NCBI RefSeq assembly: GCF_009740395.1
Contig: NZ_WOXT01000001.1
Span: 124,001-188,000, forward strand
Source of the DNA: Noviluteimonas gilva
Lineage (GTDB): Bacteria > Pseudomonadota > Gammaproteobacteria > Xanthomonadales > Xanthomonadaceae
DNA length: 64,000 bases
Reading direction: 5' to 3'
The translations under genes were made by a program, and so were the position numbers. Position 1 is the stretch's first letter. Every line of letters starts with the position of its first letter. Positions 53,516-62,836 of the stretch are shown here, in pieces. The notes below the pieces were generated by a model that saw nothing but the letters and a program-made list of their open reading frames with translations, did no database searches and was not told the origin of the DNA.

Positions 53516-54839
53516 AGGCTTCGATTTCGTCCGCGTCGCGCACCAGCGCGTCGGTCAGGATGCGGTGGCCGTCGTTGGTGATCACGATGTCGTCTTCGGT
53601 GCGGATACCGATGCCGCGCCACTTCGCCGGCACGGTCTTGTCGTCGGGCGCGACATACAGGCCGGGCTCGATCGTGAACACCATGCCGGGTTCGAGCAGG
53701 CGCGATTCGCCGTCGATCCGGTATTCGCCGACGTCGTGGACATCGAGGCCGAGCCAATGCCCGGTCTTGTGCCGATAGAAGCGGCGATACGCGCCGTCGG
53801 CGATCGCTTTTTCCAATCGGCCCTTCAACAATCCCAGGCGCAGTAGTCCTTCGGTGAGCGTTTCGACTGCGGCGACATGCCCCGCGTCGTACGCAACGCC
53901 GGGCCGCGCTTTCGCCAACGCCGCACGTTGCGCGGCGCCGACCAGATCGTGCAGCGCGCGCTGCTCTTTCGAGAAGCGTCCGTCGATGGGGAAGGTGCGC
54001 GTAATGTCGGCCGCGTAGTTGCGGTACTCGGCGCCCGCATCGATCAGGACCAGATCGCCCGCGCGCGCGGTCGCGTTGTTCGCGCGGTAATGCAGGACGC
54101 AGGCGTTGGCGCCGGCACCGACGATGCTGCCGTAAGCCGACTCGGCATCGTTGGCGCGGAACACGCGTTCGAGTTCGGCCTGCAGTTCGAATTCGCGCAC
54201 GCCCGCGCGCGCGATGCGCATCGCGGCCTCGTGCGCGGCGACGCTGATGTCGGCGGCGCGCTGCACCAACTTGATTTCGTCGCTCGACTTGAACAGCCGC
54301 ATCTCGTCGAGCAGATGGCCGAGTGCGAGGAACTCGTGCGGCGACTGCGCACCGGTGCGCGCCTGCGCACGCACGCGGTTGAGCCAGCCGATCAACTTCA
54401 GGTCGAATTCCGCGTCGCGCCCGAAGTGGTAGTACACGCGCGTGCGGCCTTCGAGCAGGCCGGGCAGGATTTCGTCGAGGTCGGCGATGGGGTACGCATC
54501 GTCCATGCCGTAGGTGTCGACCGCGCCTTCCTGGCCGGCGCGCGGGCCGTCCCAGGCTTCGCGGTCGGGATCGCGTTCGCGACAGAACAGGATCGTCTCG
54601 CCGTGCGCGCGGCCGGGGACGAGGACGAGCACGGCTTCGGGTTCGGCGAATCCGGTGAGATACCAGAAGTCCGAATCCTGCCGGTACGGGTAATGCGTGT
54701 CGCGGCTGCGCACGCGTTCGGGCGCGGCGGGCAGGACGAGGATCGCGTCGTCGCCGGCCATGCGCATCAGTTGCTTGCGTCGCCGTGCGTAGGCGGTGCC
54801 CGGAAGGTTGAGCGGGCGTTGCAGTTTCGCGGCGGCCAT
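53502..54839 (-). CDS. pepP: Xaa-Pro aminopeptidase
   Basis: 445-residue metallopeptidase removing N-terminal residues before proline. N-terminal creatinase-like domain (DTHYPYRQDSDFWYLTGFAEPEAVLVL) and C-terminal pita-bread domain with the metal ligands Asp and Asp (LIDAGAEYRNYAADITRTFPI), His (GHWLGLDVHD), Glu (FTIEPGLY) and Glu (IRTEDDIVIT). The ATG at 54839 follows the ygfB-like stop by two bases; a TTG two codons upstream is an alternative. The ygfB-pepP order is the same as in E. coli. Confidence 0.95.
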   Translation of the reverse strand: MAAAKLQRPLNLPGTAYARRRKQLMRMAGDDAILVLPAAPERVRSRDTHYPYRQDSDFWYLTGFAEPEAVLVLVPGRAHGETILFCRERDPDREAWDGPRAGQEGAVDTYGMDDAYPIADLDEILPGLLEGRTRVYYHFGRDAEFDLKLIGWLNRVRAQARTGAQSPHEFLALGHLLDEMRLFKSSDEIKLVQRAADISVAAHEAAMRIARAGVREFELQAELERVFRANDAESAYGSIVGAGANACVLHYRANNATARAGDLVLIDAGAEYRNYAADITRTFPIDGRFSKEQRALHDLVGAAQRAALAKARPGVAYDAGHVAAVETLTEGLLRLGLLKGRLEKAIADGAYRRFYRHKTGHWLGLDVHDVGEYRIDGESRLLEPGMVFTIEPGLYVAPDDKTVPAKWRGIGIRTEDDIVITNDGHRILTDALVRDADEIEAFMAG

Positions 54840-54841
54840 CG

Positions 54842-55390
54842 TCAATTGAACTGCTTGCGATGACGCGGGGCCAGCACGCAGTCGCCGTGCAGCAGCAAGG
54901 ACGCCACGCGCACGAACTCTTCGATCTCGGCGAGCGCGTCCTCGTCGTCTTCATCGCCGTCGTCCTGCGCGGTCGCGGCGGCGAGACGGGCGAGATCGGC
55001 CAGCGCTTCGCTGCCCTCTTCCGACAACGGCGGGTTTTCGCCGGCGGCCAGGCCGAAGCCGCCGAGGAAGCCGCGGCACCAATCGAACAGGGCGCCGCTG
55101 CGTTCGCCAAGGGTGGTGTCGGCGTCGGGAAGCAGCAGTTCGAAGGAGAAACCGCGATCCTCGAGTTGGCCGGCGCTCGCGGCGCGCAACGCATCCAGCG
55201 CGTTGCCGGACGGGATTTGCGGCAGTGCGTCATCGGCCATCACGCGGGCCAGCCAGTCGGGCGTGTCCTCGCCCCCACCGGCGAACCAACCGATCAGGGA
55301 CCCGTGCAACTCCGCGGGCGTGACACCCAGGCGTTGGGCGGCGATGGCATCGTGGACGGCAGACCAGCTCGGCAAGGCGACATCGGACAC
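54842..55390 (-). CDS. ygfB: UPF0149 family protein (YgfB-like)
   Basis: 182 residues of the YecA/YgfB helical family: HGSLIGWFAGGGEDTPDWL, DWCRGFLGGFGLAAGENPPLSEEGSEALADLARLA and a very acidic stretch (DDGDEDDEDALAEIEEF). The start is a GTG at 55390, which has AAGGAG eight bases upstream; there is no in-frame ATG nearby. Function is not firmly known. It precedes pepP by two bases, as in E. coli where ygfB-pepP-ubi genes follow zapA on the other strand. Confidence 0.9.
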   Translation of the reverse strand: MSDVALPSWSAVHDAIAAQRLGVTPAELHGSLIGWFAGGGEDTPDWLARVMADDALPQIPSGNALDALRAASAGQLEDRGFSFELLLPDADTTLGERSGALFDWCRGFLGGFGLAAGENPPLSEEGSEALADLARLAAATAQDDGDEDDEDALAEIEEFVRVASLLLHGDCVLAPRHRKQFN

Positions 55391-55478
55391 TGCGGGGCTC
55401 CTTCGCGCAGGCCGCCAGTGTAACGCTTGGTTTGCGCCGCGGCGGCCGTTGGCCGCACACTGCGTTGAAGCCACTGGG

Positions 55479-58400
55479 ATGCGGAGGCCCGTGCGCCTGT
55501 CGATCCGTCGTTCGTCCGCTCGCGCTGGGGAGCGCGTCGCGGTTGCGTTGTTCGCCCTCGCGCTTGCACTGGTGGTGCCGGCGAGCATGTCGTGGGCGGC
55601 CACGCGCGATTTCCACTTCCGCAATCTCGGCAGCGACCACGGCCTGGCGCAGAACACGGTCACCGCCTTCGCACAGGATGCCGAAGGCTTCGTCTGGGTC
55701 GGCACGCAAGGCGGGCTGCATCGTTACGACGGCCTGCGTTACCACCTCTTCCGCCACGACCCGCGCGATCCGGCCTCCCTGCCCGACAGCTACGTCACCG
55801 CGCTCGCGGTCGACGGGCGCGATGCCTTGTGGGTCGGCACGTATTCGGAGTTCGTCGCGCGGCTCGACCTGCGCGACGGGCAGATCAAGCGCTTCGCGAT
55901 CGATGGCGGCGCCGCGTTGCCGGGCTCGCCGCGCAAGCAAGTGCTCGCGCTGCTGCCGGTCGACGGCCAGTTGTGGGTCGGCACGCAGGGCGGTCTGGTG
56001 CGGTTCGATCCGAAGACCGGGCGCAGCACCGATGTGCTGACGCTGGATCCGCGCAGCGTCGCGCCTTCGCCGCAACAGGCGCTGCTGCTGGATCGCGATG
56101 GTGCGGTGTGGTTCGCCAGCGCGGCGGGCCTGTATCGATTCGGTGCGGGCGGCGGCGCCGAGCGCATCGCCGACGGTGCGGTGCGTTCCCTGCATTTCGA
56201 TCGCGACGGGCGCCTGTGGGTCGGTCGTCCCGATGGTCTGTATCGCCTGCGCGACGACGGCCGCGGCTTGCTGCGCGTTTGGCCGCGCGACGGCGAGGCA
56301 GGCAATGCCGACGTGCGCGCGATCGTGCAGGCGCCGGATCGGCGCCTGTGGATCGCCGCGTTCGGCGATGGCGTGCGCCGGCTCGATGTCTCCGGCGATC
56401 ACGTCGAAGCGCTGCGCGAAAACTGGATGCCCGGTGCGCTACCCGAAAGCACGATCGGCAAGTTGATGATCGATCGCGGCGGTGCGCTGTGGGTCGGCGG
56501 GCAGTTCCGCGGGCCGTCGGTCACCGATCCGCTCGGCACGCGCTTCCGTTATCTCGCGGGCGGTGAACCGCGCAACTTCGCTTCCGGCGTGGCGGGCAAC
56601 AGCGTGCGCGCGCTCGTCGAGGACGATGCGCGGCAGTGGTGGTTCGGCACCGACAACGGCGAGTTGTATCGCGCCGATGCGAACGGCAACGCGCTGGCGC
56701 CGGTCGAAGGCTTCAACGAGGCGTTCCCGGAACCGGGCCTGCTGCTGCGCACGATGGGCTTCGCCCGCGGCGACGCGGGCAAGGTGTGGATGGCGACGAC
56801 GCGCGGCCTGGGTTTGGTCGATACGCAGGCCGGCACGATTTCCCCGGTACCGCTGACGGGTTACGCCGGCGTGCAGTTGCGCAGCATCGCGCGCGACGAC
56901 GACGGCAGCCTGTGGCTGGGGTCGCAACTGCGCGGGTTGTTGCACTTCGATCCGGGCTCCGGGCGCGTGCGCGCGTACATGGCCAGCGGGAATTCGCCCG
57001 AGCCTTCGACCGTGCATACGGTGATGCTCGACCGGAACCACCGCGTGTGGGCCGGCACCAGCGACGGCCTGGAATTGGTGGAACCCGCCGCCGGACGCCT
57101 GCGCGTGTTCCGCCACGCACCGGATGCGCCGCAGTCGCTCGCCGGCAACCTCGTGCGCGCGGTGCTGGAAGCCTCCGACGGCACGATCTGGGTCGGCACG
57201 CATTCGGGCCTGAGCCGCGTGCGCGAGAACGGCAACGAGATCCGCTTCGAACATCCGCTCGACAAGGCGCTCGGCGCGCGCCCGGTGCCGGTGGTGTTCT
57301 CGATCGCCGAATCGCCGCAGGGGTTGTTGTGGCTCGGCACCGACGCGGGCCTGATGCGCTTCGATCCCGCGCACGGCACCGTGCGCGCCTTCGGCATGTC
57401 CGATGGCTTGCAGGATCTCGAATTCAACGGCGGCGCTGCCTTGAAGCTGCGCGATGGTCGCCTGCTGTTCGGCGGCGTGCGCGGGCTAAACCTGTTCGAT
57501 CCGCGCATGGTGCACGACACCGCGTACATGCCGCCGGTGCGTTTGCTGACGGCGCGCTTCGGTGCGGCCGGCGCGACAGAGAAGGACCTGGCGTGGCAGG
57601 AATCGCGAATCGACGTGCCGGCCGACGCGGGCATGCTGCGACTGCGCGTGGGCGCGCTCGACTTCGCCGACGGCGGCAACATTCGCTATCGCTACAAGCT
57701 CGAAGGCTTCGACAGCGACTGGATCGACAACGGCGCGGTTCCCGAAATCACGTACACGCGCGTGCCGCCGGGCAAGTACACGTTCCTGGCGCAGGCGACC
57801 AACCGCGACGGCGTGTGGAATCCGCAGATGCTCCGCCTGCCGGTGGACGTCGCGCCGCCGCTGTGGCGCCATCCGCTCGCACTGGTCGCCTACGCCGTCG
57901 CGGCGCTGCTGCTGATCGGTGCGATCGCGTGGCTCGTCGTGCTGCGTCGTCGTCGCGAGAAGGTGTACTTCGCGCAGATCCGCGATCGCGAGGAGCGCCT
58001 GCAACTCGCGCTGTGGGCGTCGGGCGAGATGTTTTGGGATTACGACCTGGCGCGTGGCGAGATGCGCAGCATGCGCACGACCGAAGGCACCGAAGTGCCC
58101 GCCGGCATCGCCGTGCAGACCGGTGTCGACCAGCGCCACGAAATCCACGTCGACGATCTGCCGCGCGTGCTCGAACGCCTGAAGGAACACATCCGCGGGC
58201 AGACGCCGCTGTTCCTCTCCGAACATCGCATCCGCGCGCAGAACGGCGCGTGGACCTGGGTGCGCGCGCGCGGTCGCGTGGTCGAACGCGGCGCCGACGG
58301 TCGCGCCGTGCGCGTGGCGGGCACTGCGCGCGACATCACCGCCGGGCGCGCCGCCGAGCGCGAGCGCCGCATCGCGAGCGAAGTGCTGCGCAGCATGTCC

Positions 58401-60056
58401 GAGGCGGTGGCGGTGCTCGATCGCGACTTCCAGTTCGTTTCGGTCAACCCCGCCTTCAGCCGCATCAGCGGTTACAGCGATTCGGACGTCATCGGGCGCT
58501 CGGCGAGCCTGCTCGACAGCGCGCAGCACGATCCGGAGTTCTATCGCCAGACGCGCGCGGAAGTCGAACGCAACGGCCGCTGGAGCGGCGAGATGTGGCA
58601 GCAGCGCAAGGACGGCGAAGAATTCCTGTGCTGGATCGAAAGCAGCGCGGTGCTCGACGCCGGCGGCCAGCGCAGCCATTACGTCGCGGTGTTCACCGAC
58701 ATCACCGACAAGAAGCGCGCCGAACAGGAGCTGCGCTACCTGGCGAACTACGACACGCTGACGAGCCTGCCGAATCGCGCATTGCTGTCCGAGCGCCTGT
58801 CGCGCGCGATCGTGCGTGCGCGTCGCCAGGAGAGCCGCATCGCGGTCCTGTTCCTCGATCTCGACCGGTTCAAGGACATCAACGATTCGCTCGGCCACGC
58901 CGCCGGCGACCGCATCCTGCGCGCGACCGCCGCGCGCCTGCAGCAGACCGTCGGGCCGCAGCACACCGTCGCGCGCCTGGGCGGCGATGAGTTCACCGTC
59001 GTGCTGGAAAACATCGACACGCCGGAAGAAGCCGAGAAGATCGCGCGCGAGATCATCACCTCGTTCGAAGCGCCGCTGGACATCGACGAAACGCAAGACG
59101 TCGCGATCACGCCGTCGATCGGCATCAGCCTCTACCCCGACAACGCGGCGGTGCCGACCGACCTGCTCAAGCACGCCGACACCGCGATGTACCAGGCGAA
59201 AGCCGCGGGCCGTCGCATCTATATGCGCTACACCGAGTCGATGGAGATCGCGATCCGCCGCCGCGCGACGATCTCCGCCGCGCTGCGCAAGGTGCTCGAT
59301 CGCAACGAGTTGCGCCTGGTGTTCCAGCCCAAGCTGTCGCTGCCGCAGGCGCGCATCACCGGCGTGGAAGCGCTGCTGCGCTGGACGAGCCCGGAATACG
59401 GCGAGATCCCGCCGGCGCAGTTCATCCCGCTGGCCGAGGAGAGCGGCCTGATCCTCGAGATCGGCGAGTGGGCGCTGCGCGAGGCCTGCCAAACGCTCAA
59501 GCGTTGGCGCGCGCACGGGCTCGATCGCCTGACGATGGCGGTCAATGTCTCGGCGCTGCAACTGTTGCGCGGCGACCTGCCGGCGGTGGTCTCGCGCGTG
59601 CTGGAAGATACCGGCGTGCCCGCCGAGTACCTGGAGCTGGAGCTCACCGAAAGCGTGGTGATGTCCAACGCCGCGCAGACCGCGGCGACGCTGCAGGCGA
59701 TCCGCGAACTGGGCGTGCAGCTGGCGGTCGACGATTTCGGCACCGGCTACTCGTCGCTGGCCTACCTCAAGCGCCTGCCCATCACGACGCTGAAGATCGA
59801 CAAGGAGTTCATCGGCGACCTCACCCGCGACGCCGACGACGAGGCGATCACCAGCACGGTCATCTCGATGGCGCACTCGCTGGGCCTGAACGTGGTGGCC
59901 GAGGGCGTGGAGGAGGAAGCGCAGGTCCTGTTCCTCCGCGCGCACCGCTGCGACGAGATCCAGGGCTACTGGCTCTCGCCGCCGCTGGACGCGCACCGCT
60001 GCCTCGGGCTGATCCGCACCTGGGCGCCCGATCTGAACGCCGCGGTGATCCCATGA
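55479..60056 (+). CDS. Propeller-PAS-GGDEF-EAL sensory c-di-GMP protein
   Basis: 1525-residue one-protein signalling system. Signal peptide/anchor (about 10-40), about fourteen two-component-regulator propeller repeats (roughly 45-690; repeats such as VWVGTQGGLHRYDG and TIWVGTHSGLSRV), Y_Y_Y domain (about 700-790; YRYKLEGFDSDWIDNG), membrane helix (about 797-820), two PAS/PAC domains (about 835-955 and 965-1080), GGDEF (intact GGDEF near 1168) and EAL (intact EALLRW near 1297, DDFGTGYSSL later). The periplasmic propeller should bind a ligand and tune c-di-GMP synthesis or breakdown. The ATG at 55479 gives a normal signal segment. Both active sites look competent, so net activity cannot be told. 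Confidence 0.92.
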   Translation: MRRPVRLSIRRSSARAGERVAVALFALALALVVPASMSWAATRDFHFRNLGSDHGLAQNTVTAFAQDAEGFVWVGTQGGLHRYDGLRYHLFRHDPRDPASLPDSYVTALAVDGRDALWVGTYSEFVARLDLRDGQIKRFAIDGGAALPGSPRKQVLALLPVDGQLWVGTQGGLVRFDPKTGRSTDVLTLDPRSVAPSPQQALLLDRDGAVWFASAAGLYRFGAGGGAERIADGAVRSLHFDRDGRLWVGRPDGLYRLRDDGRGLLRVWPRDGEAGNADVRAIVQAPDRRLWIAAFGDGVRRLDVSGDHVEALRENWMPGALPESTIGKLMIDRGGALWVGGQFRGPSVTDPLGTRFRYLAGGEPRNFASGVAGNSVRALVEDDARQWWFGTDNGELYRADANGNALAPVEGFNEAFPEPGLLLRTMGFARGDAGKVWMATTRGLGLVDTQAGTISPVPLTGYAGVQLRSIARDDDGSLWLGSQLRGLLHFDPGSGRVRAYMASGNSPEPSTVHTVMLDRNHRVWAGTSDGLELVEPAAGRLRVFRHAPDAPQSLAGNLVRAVLEASDGTIWVGTHSGLSRVRENGNEIRFEHPLDKALGARPVPVVFSIAESPQGLLWLGTDAGLMRFDPAHGTVRAFGMSDGLQDLEFNGGAALKLRDGRLLFGGVRGLNLFDPRMVHDTAYMPPVRLLTARFGAAGATEKDLAWQESRIDVPADAGMLRLRVGALDFADGGNIRYRYKLEGFDSDWIDNGAVPEITYTRVPPGKYTFLAQATNRDGVWNPQMLRLPVDVAPPLWRHPLALVAYAVAALLLIGAIAWLVVLRRRREKVYFAQIRDREERLQLALWASGEMFWDYDLARGEMRSMRTTEGTEVPAGIAVQTGVDQRHEIHVDDLPRVLERLKEHIRGQTPLFLSEHRIRAQNGAWTWVRARGRVVERGADGRAVRVAGTARDITAGRAAERERRIASEVLRSMSEAVAVLDRDFQFVSVNPAFSRISGYSDSDVIGRSASLLDSAQHDPEFYRQTRAEVERNGRWSGEMWQQRKDGEEFLCWIESSAVLDAGGQRSHYVAVFTDITDKKRAEQELRYLANYDTLTSLPNRALLSERLSRAIVRARRQESRIAVLFLDLDRFKDINDSLGHAAGDRILRATAARLQQTVGPQHTVARLGGDEFTVVLENIDTPEEAEKIAREIITSFEAPLDIDETQDVAITPSIGISLYPDNAAVPTDLLKHADTAMYQAKAAGRRIYMRYTESMEIAIRRRATISAALRKVLDRNELRLVFQPKLSLPQARITGVEALLRWTSPEYGEIPPAQFIPLAEESGLILEIGEWALREACQTLKRWRAHGLDRLTMAVNVSALQLLRGDLPAVVSRVLEDTGVPAEYLELELTESVVMSNAAQTAATLQAIRELGVQLAVDDFGTGYSSLAYLKRLPITTLKIDKEFIGDLTRDADDEAITSTVISMAHSLGLNVVAEGVEEEAQVLFLRAHRCDEIQGYWLSPPLDAHRCLGLIRTWAPDLNAAVIP

Positions 60057-60125
60057 GCGTGGACCCGTGAGCGGCCCTGCGTCACGCGCCTTGACCACCC
60101 CCCGTACGCTGCCTAACCTCCGCTA

Positions 60126-60347
60126 ATGGATACGGCCGACTCCCTCGCCCAGCTGCAAGCCCTGGCCGCGCGCATCGACCAGCTCGCTGCCCTCGCGCAG
60201 CGGCTGACCGAAGAGAACCGCAGCTTGCGCGCGCAGCAGGAACAACTGGCCGGCGAACGCGCGCAGTTGCTCGCGAAGAACGAGCAGGCGCGTTCGCGCG
60301 TGGAAGCGATGATCACGCGATTGAAGTCGCTGGAGCAGCACACGTGA
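60126..60347 (+). CDS. Short coiled-coil protein (TIGR02449 type)
   Basis: 73 residues, all one predicted coiled coil (LAALAQRLTEENRSLRAQQEQLAGERAQLLAKNEQARSRVEAMITRLK). This gene stands just before zapA in many gammaproteobacteria, and its stop overlaps the zapA GTG as GTGA. By size and heptads it resembles ZapB and may act with ZapA at the division ring, which is an inference. Confidence 0.85.
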   Translation: MDTADSLAQLQALAARIDQLAALAQRLTEENRSLRAQQEQLAGERAQLLAKNEQARSRVEAMITRLKSLEQHT

Positions 60348-60649
60348 GCAAGTCCAGCGAGCCGGTCACGATCCGCGTCCTGGATCGCGAATACACCGTG
60401 GGCGTGGAGCCGGACGAGCGCGACAGCCTCGTCGCCGCCGCGAAGTTGCTCGACAACAAGATGCGCGAGATCCGCGGCAGCAACAAGTTGGCCGCGGTGG
60501 ACCGCATCGCGGTGCTCGCCGCGCTCAACCTTGCGCACGAATTGCAGCAGATGCGCGGCGACAGCGATCGCCGCGACCGCGAACTGGCGAAGACCGTCGG
60601 CGCGATGCAGCGTCGCCTCGACGATCTGTTCGACACGCCGCCTGCCTGA
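60344..60649 (+). CDS. zapA: Cell division protein ZapA
   Basis: 101-residue FtsZ-ring stabiliser. N-terminal globular part (VTIRVLDREYTVGVEPDERDSLVAAAKLLDNKMREIR) and C-terminal coiled coil (about 48-98). GTG start, translationally coupled to the preceding coiled-coil gene. The zapA - 6S RNA - fau order is conserved across gammaproteobacteria and confirms the call. Confidence 0.94.
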   Translation: MSKSSEPVTIRVLDREYTVGVEPDERDSLVAAAKLLDNKMREIRGSNKLAAVDRIAVLAALNLAHELQQMRGDSDRRDRELAKTVGAMQRRLDDLFDTPPA

Positions 60650-60658
60650 TCCACACGC

Positions 60659-60684
60659 GCACGCCGCATGTCGAGACGGCGTGC
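60659..60684 (+). terminator. Probable zapA terminator hairpin
   Basis: GCACGCCG / CGGCGTGC, perfect 8-bp stem with a ten-base loop, ten bases after the zapA stop, followed by a modest T-rich ACGTATTT. Confidence 0.45.
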
Positions 60685-60750
60685 ACGTATTTCGAATTGC
60701 TTGTCGCGTCCACAGCTGAATCCACGCCATGTTTCGACCGACGAACGGAC

Positions 60751-60778
60751 TTTCGCGTTTCGACCGCGGCGCTATACT
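60751..60778 (+). promoter_or_regulatory. Promoter of 6S RNA
   Basis: TATACT at 60773-60778 is a strong -10 box; TTTCGC at 60751-60756 is a weak -35 with a 16-base spacer. Predicted start near 60785 agrees with the 5' end of the closing stem of 6S RNA. Confidence 0.6.
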
Positions 60779-60785
60779 TCGCCTC

Positions 60786-60968
60786 GCGTCCTCTGCTGTG
60801 TCGACGGCGCGCGCAAACATTCACCTTGTCCCTTTAAGACGACACCGGGGATGTAGCGGAGACCGGGTGTGCAAGTCCGCCACGAGCGGGAAGCCCGATG
60901 GTCGCCAAACGTTCCCACTTGAACCTCGGGTTCAAGGTCGTTTCGCGCGCATCTTCACGGCGGAGGAT
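60786..60968 (+). ncRNA. ssrS: 6S RNA
   Basis: About 183 nt between zapA and fau, the standard ssrS site. The ends pair: TCCTCTGCTG (60789-60798) with CGGCGGAGGA (60958-60967), with two G-U pairs. The 3' half carries the conserved CACTTGAACC / GGGTTCAAGG hairpin (around 60916-60938), and GTCCGCCACGAGCGGGAAGCCC is the conserved block that in E. coli reads GGTCCGTCCGAGAAGCC. 6S RNA binds sigma-70 RNA polymerase as an open-promoter mimic in stationary phase. The exact ends are estimated. Confidence 0.9.
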
Positions 60969-60979
60969 GTTCTTTTTCC

Positions 60980-61573
60980 ATGACGTTCTCGCGCGACACC
61001 CTCCGCAGGGAACTCCGCGCGCGGCGTCGCGCGATTCCCGCGCCCGCGCGGATCGCCGCGGCCGATGCGCTCGCCCATCGCCTGCTTTCCCTCCCCTTCG
61101 CACCGGTGTCCGGCCATGTCGCCGGCTACTGGGCGATGGATGGCGAAATCGCGTTGTCGTCCTGGCAACTGCGCCTGCCACGCGGCTGCACGTACTGCCT
61201 GCCGGTGTTGCACGAAGACGGGCTGCTGCGCTTCGCGCCGTGGCGCGGCGGTGCGGCGCTGGTGTCGAACAAGCACGGCATTCCCGAACCCGACGTCCCC
61301 AATTCCGCGCTGCTGCCGGCCTCGGCCATGGCGTTCGTGGTCGCGCCGCTCGTCGCGTTCGACGCGCGCGGCCATCGCCTCGGCATGGGGGGCGGCTGGT
61401 ACGATCGCACTTTCGCATTCCGCCGCGACCACAAGGCGCCGCCGCACCTGGTGGGCGCCGCGTTCGCCGCGCAGCAAGTCGACACCGTGTCGCCGCAACC
61501 CTGGGACATGCCGCTCGATGCGCTGTGCAGCGAAGCGGACACGCATCTCTTCGATCCGGTGCCTGCCCCATGA
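60980..61573 (+). CDS. fau: 5-formyltetrahydrofolate cyclo-ligase
   Basis: 197-residue ATP-dependent enzyme (YgfA/MTHFS) that converts 5-formyl-THF to 5,10-methenyl-THF. The motifs [12 protein letters not shown] at the N terminus, [24 protein letters not shown] (ATP/Mg site, about 128-150) and the [25 protein letters not shown] end are intact. It directly follows 6S RNA, as in E. coli. Its stop overlaps the ATG of the EVE gene as ATGA. Confidence 0.94.
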   Translation: MTFSRDTLRRELRARRRAIPAPARIAAADALAHRLLSLPFAPVSGHVAGYWAMDGEIALSSWQLRLPRGCTYCLPVLHEDGLLRFAPWRGGAALVSNKHGIPEPDVPNSALLPASAMAFVVAPLVAFDARGHRLGMGGGWYDRTFAFRRDHKAPPHLVGAAFAAQQVDTVSPQPWDMPLDALCSEADTHLFDPVPAP

Positions 61574-62043
61574 GTCCCCCGCGCCGCTATTGGTTGATGA
61601 AAACCGAGCCCGACACGTTCTCGATCGACGATCTGGAACGCGTGGGCGTCGAACCCTGGAACGGCGTGCGCAACTACCAGGCGCGCAACCACATGCGCGC
61701 GATGCAGCCGGGCGACGGCGTGTTCCTCTACCACTCCAGTTGCGCGGTGCCGGGCATCGCGGGATTGGCGAAGGTCGCGACCGCGGCGTATCCGGATCCG
61801 ACGCAGTTCGACAAGAAATCCGATTACTACGATCCCAAGAGCACGCGCGAGGAACCGCGCTGGTCGCTCGTCGACGTGGCGTTCGAGCGCAAGCTCGCGC
61901 ACGTGATCACGCTGGAAGACATCAAGGCGCATGCCGACGCACTGGGCGAGGATTTCGCGCTCGTGCGTCGCGGCAATCGCTTGTCCGTGCTGCCGGTGAC
62001 CGCCGCGCAGTGGAAACAACTCCTGAAACTGGAACAAAAATGA
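61570..62043 (+). CDS. EVE domain protein
   Basis: 157 residues, a stand-alone EVE (PUA-like) domain: [51 protein letters not shown] is the standard opening. EVE domains bind modified bases in DNA or RNA; the function of this housekeeping thymocyte-nuclear-protein-like form is not established. The ATG overlaps the fau stop and its own stop overlaps the rpiA ATG (both ATGA), so the three genes are coupled. Confidence 0.92.
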   Translation: MSPPRRYWLMKTEPDTFSIDDLERVGVEPWNGVRNYQARNHMRAMQPGDGVFLYHSSCAVPGIAGLAKVATAAYPDPTQFDKKSDYYDPKSTREEPRWSLVDVAFERKLAHVITLEDIKAHADALGEDFALVRRGNRLSVLPVTAAQWKQLLKLEQK

Positions 62044-62687
62044 GCGAAGCCAAGCGACTCGCCGGCGAGAAGGCGATCGAATACGTGCGCGACGGGATGA
62101 TCGTCGGCGTGGGCACGGGATCGACCGTCGCGTTCTTCATCGATGCGCTCGCGCGCATCAAGGACCGCATCGCGGGCACGGTGTCGAGCTCGGAACAGAG
62201 CACGCAGCGCTTGCGCGCGCACGGGATCGAGGTGCTCGACCTCAATGCGACAGGCCCGTTGTCCTTGTACGTGGACGGCGCCGACGAATGCGACACGCAC
62301 AAGTGCCTGATCAAGGGCGGCGGCGCGGCGCTCACGCGCGAGAAGATCATCGCCGAGGCGAGCGAGAAGTTCGTCTGCATCATCGATCCGGCCAAGCGCG
62401 TCGACGTGCTGGGCAAGTTCCCGTTGCCGGTCGAAGTGATCCCGATGGCGCGCAGCCTGGTCGCGCGCGAGATCCTCAAGCGCACCGGCGGCCAGCCGGT
62501 GTGGCGCGATGGCGTCACCACCGACAACGGCAACATCGTGCTCGATGTGCATGGGCTGTCGATCGTCGATCCGGTGGGGATGGAGCGCGAGTTGAACCAG
62601 ATCCCGGGCGTGGTGGCGGTGGGCTTGTTCGCGCGGCGCCCGGCGGACGTGGTGATCGTGGGTGGGGAGCCGCCGATCCTGCTGTGA
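62040..62687 (+). CDS. rpiA: Ribose-5-phosphate isomerase A
   Basis: 215 residues. Interconverts ribose 5-phosphate and ribulose 5-phosphate in the pentose phosphate pathway. Phosphate-binding [15 protein letters not shown] near 23-37, the catalytic region [28 protein letters not shown] (about 79-106) and DNGNIVLDV are conserved. Last gene of the fau-EVE-rpiA unit. An imperfect inverted repeat of CGGCCG type follows at about 62717-62745. Confidence 0.96.
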   Translation: MSEAKRLAGEKAIEYVRDGMIVGVGTGSTVAFFIDALARIKDRIAGTVSSSEQSTQRLRAHGIEVLDLNATGPLSLYVDGADECDTHKCLIKGGGAALTREKIIAEASEKFVCIIDPAKRVDVLGKFPLPVEVIPMARSLVAREILKRTGGQPVWRDGVTTDNGNIVLDVHGLSIVDPVGMERELNQIPGVVAVGLFARRPADVVIVGGEPPILL

Positions 62688-62759
62688 GGTTTTGGCAAGT
62701 TGTTGATTCTTTAGGCGGAACGGCCGCTGCACGGCCGCTTCCACTTCCCGTCGCCGGTG

Positions 62760-62775
62760 TTAGTATTGCTACTAA
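62760..62775. promoter_or_regulatory. LexA operator of imuAB
   Basis: TTAGTATTGCTACTAA fits TTAG-N6-TACTA, the SOS box described for LexA of Xylella/Xanthomonas, and is nearly a perfect dyad. It lies 62 bases before the imuA ATG. Confidence 0.85.
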
Positions 62776-62836
62776 CCATGCGACGTTTCTCTCTCTTCCC
62801 AAGTCTTTCGCCTTCGTTTGATCGGAGGCCTCGCGC

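Noticed and set aside
60729-60983. 84-codon plus-strand frame across the zapA-fau gap
   Set aside because: It overlaps the 6S RNA promoter and body and has no recognisable protein sequence.
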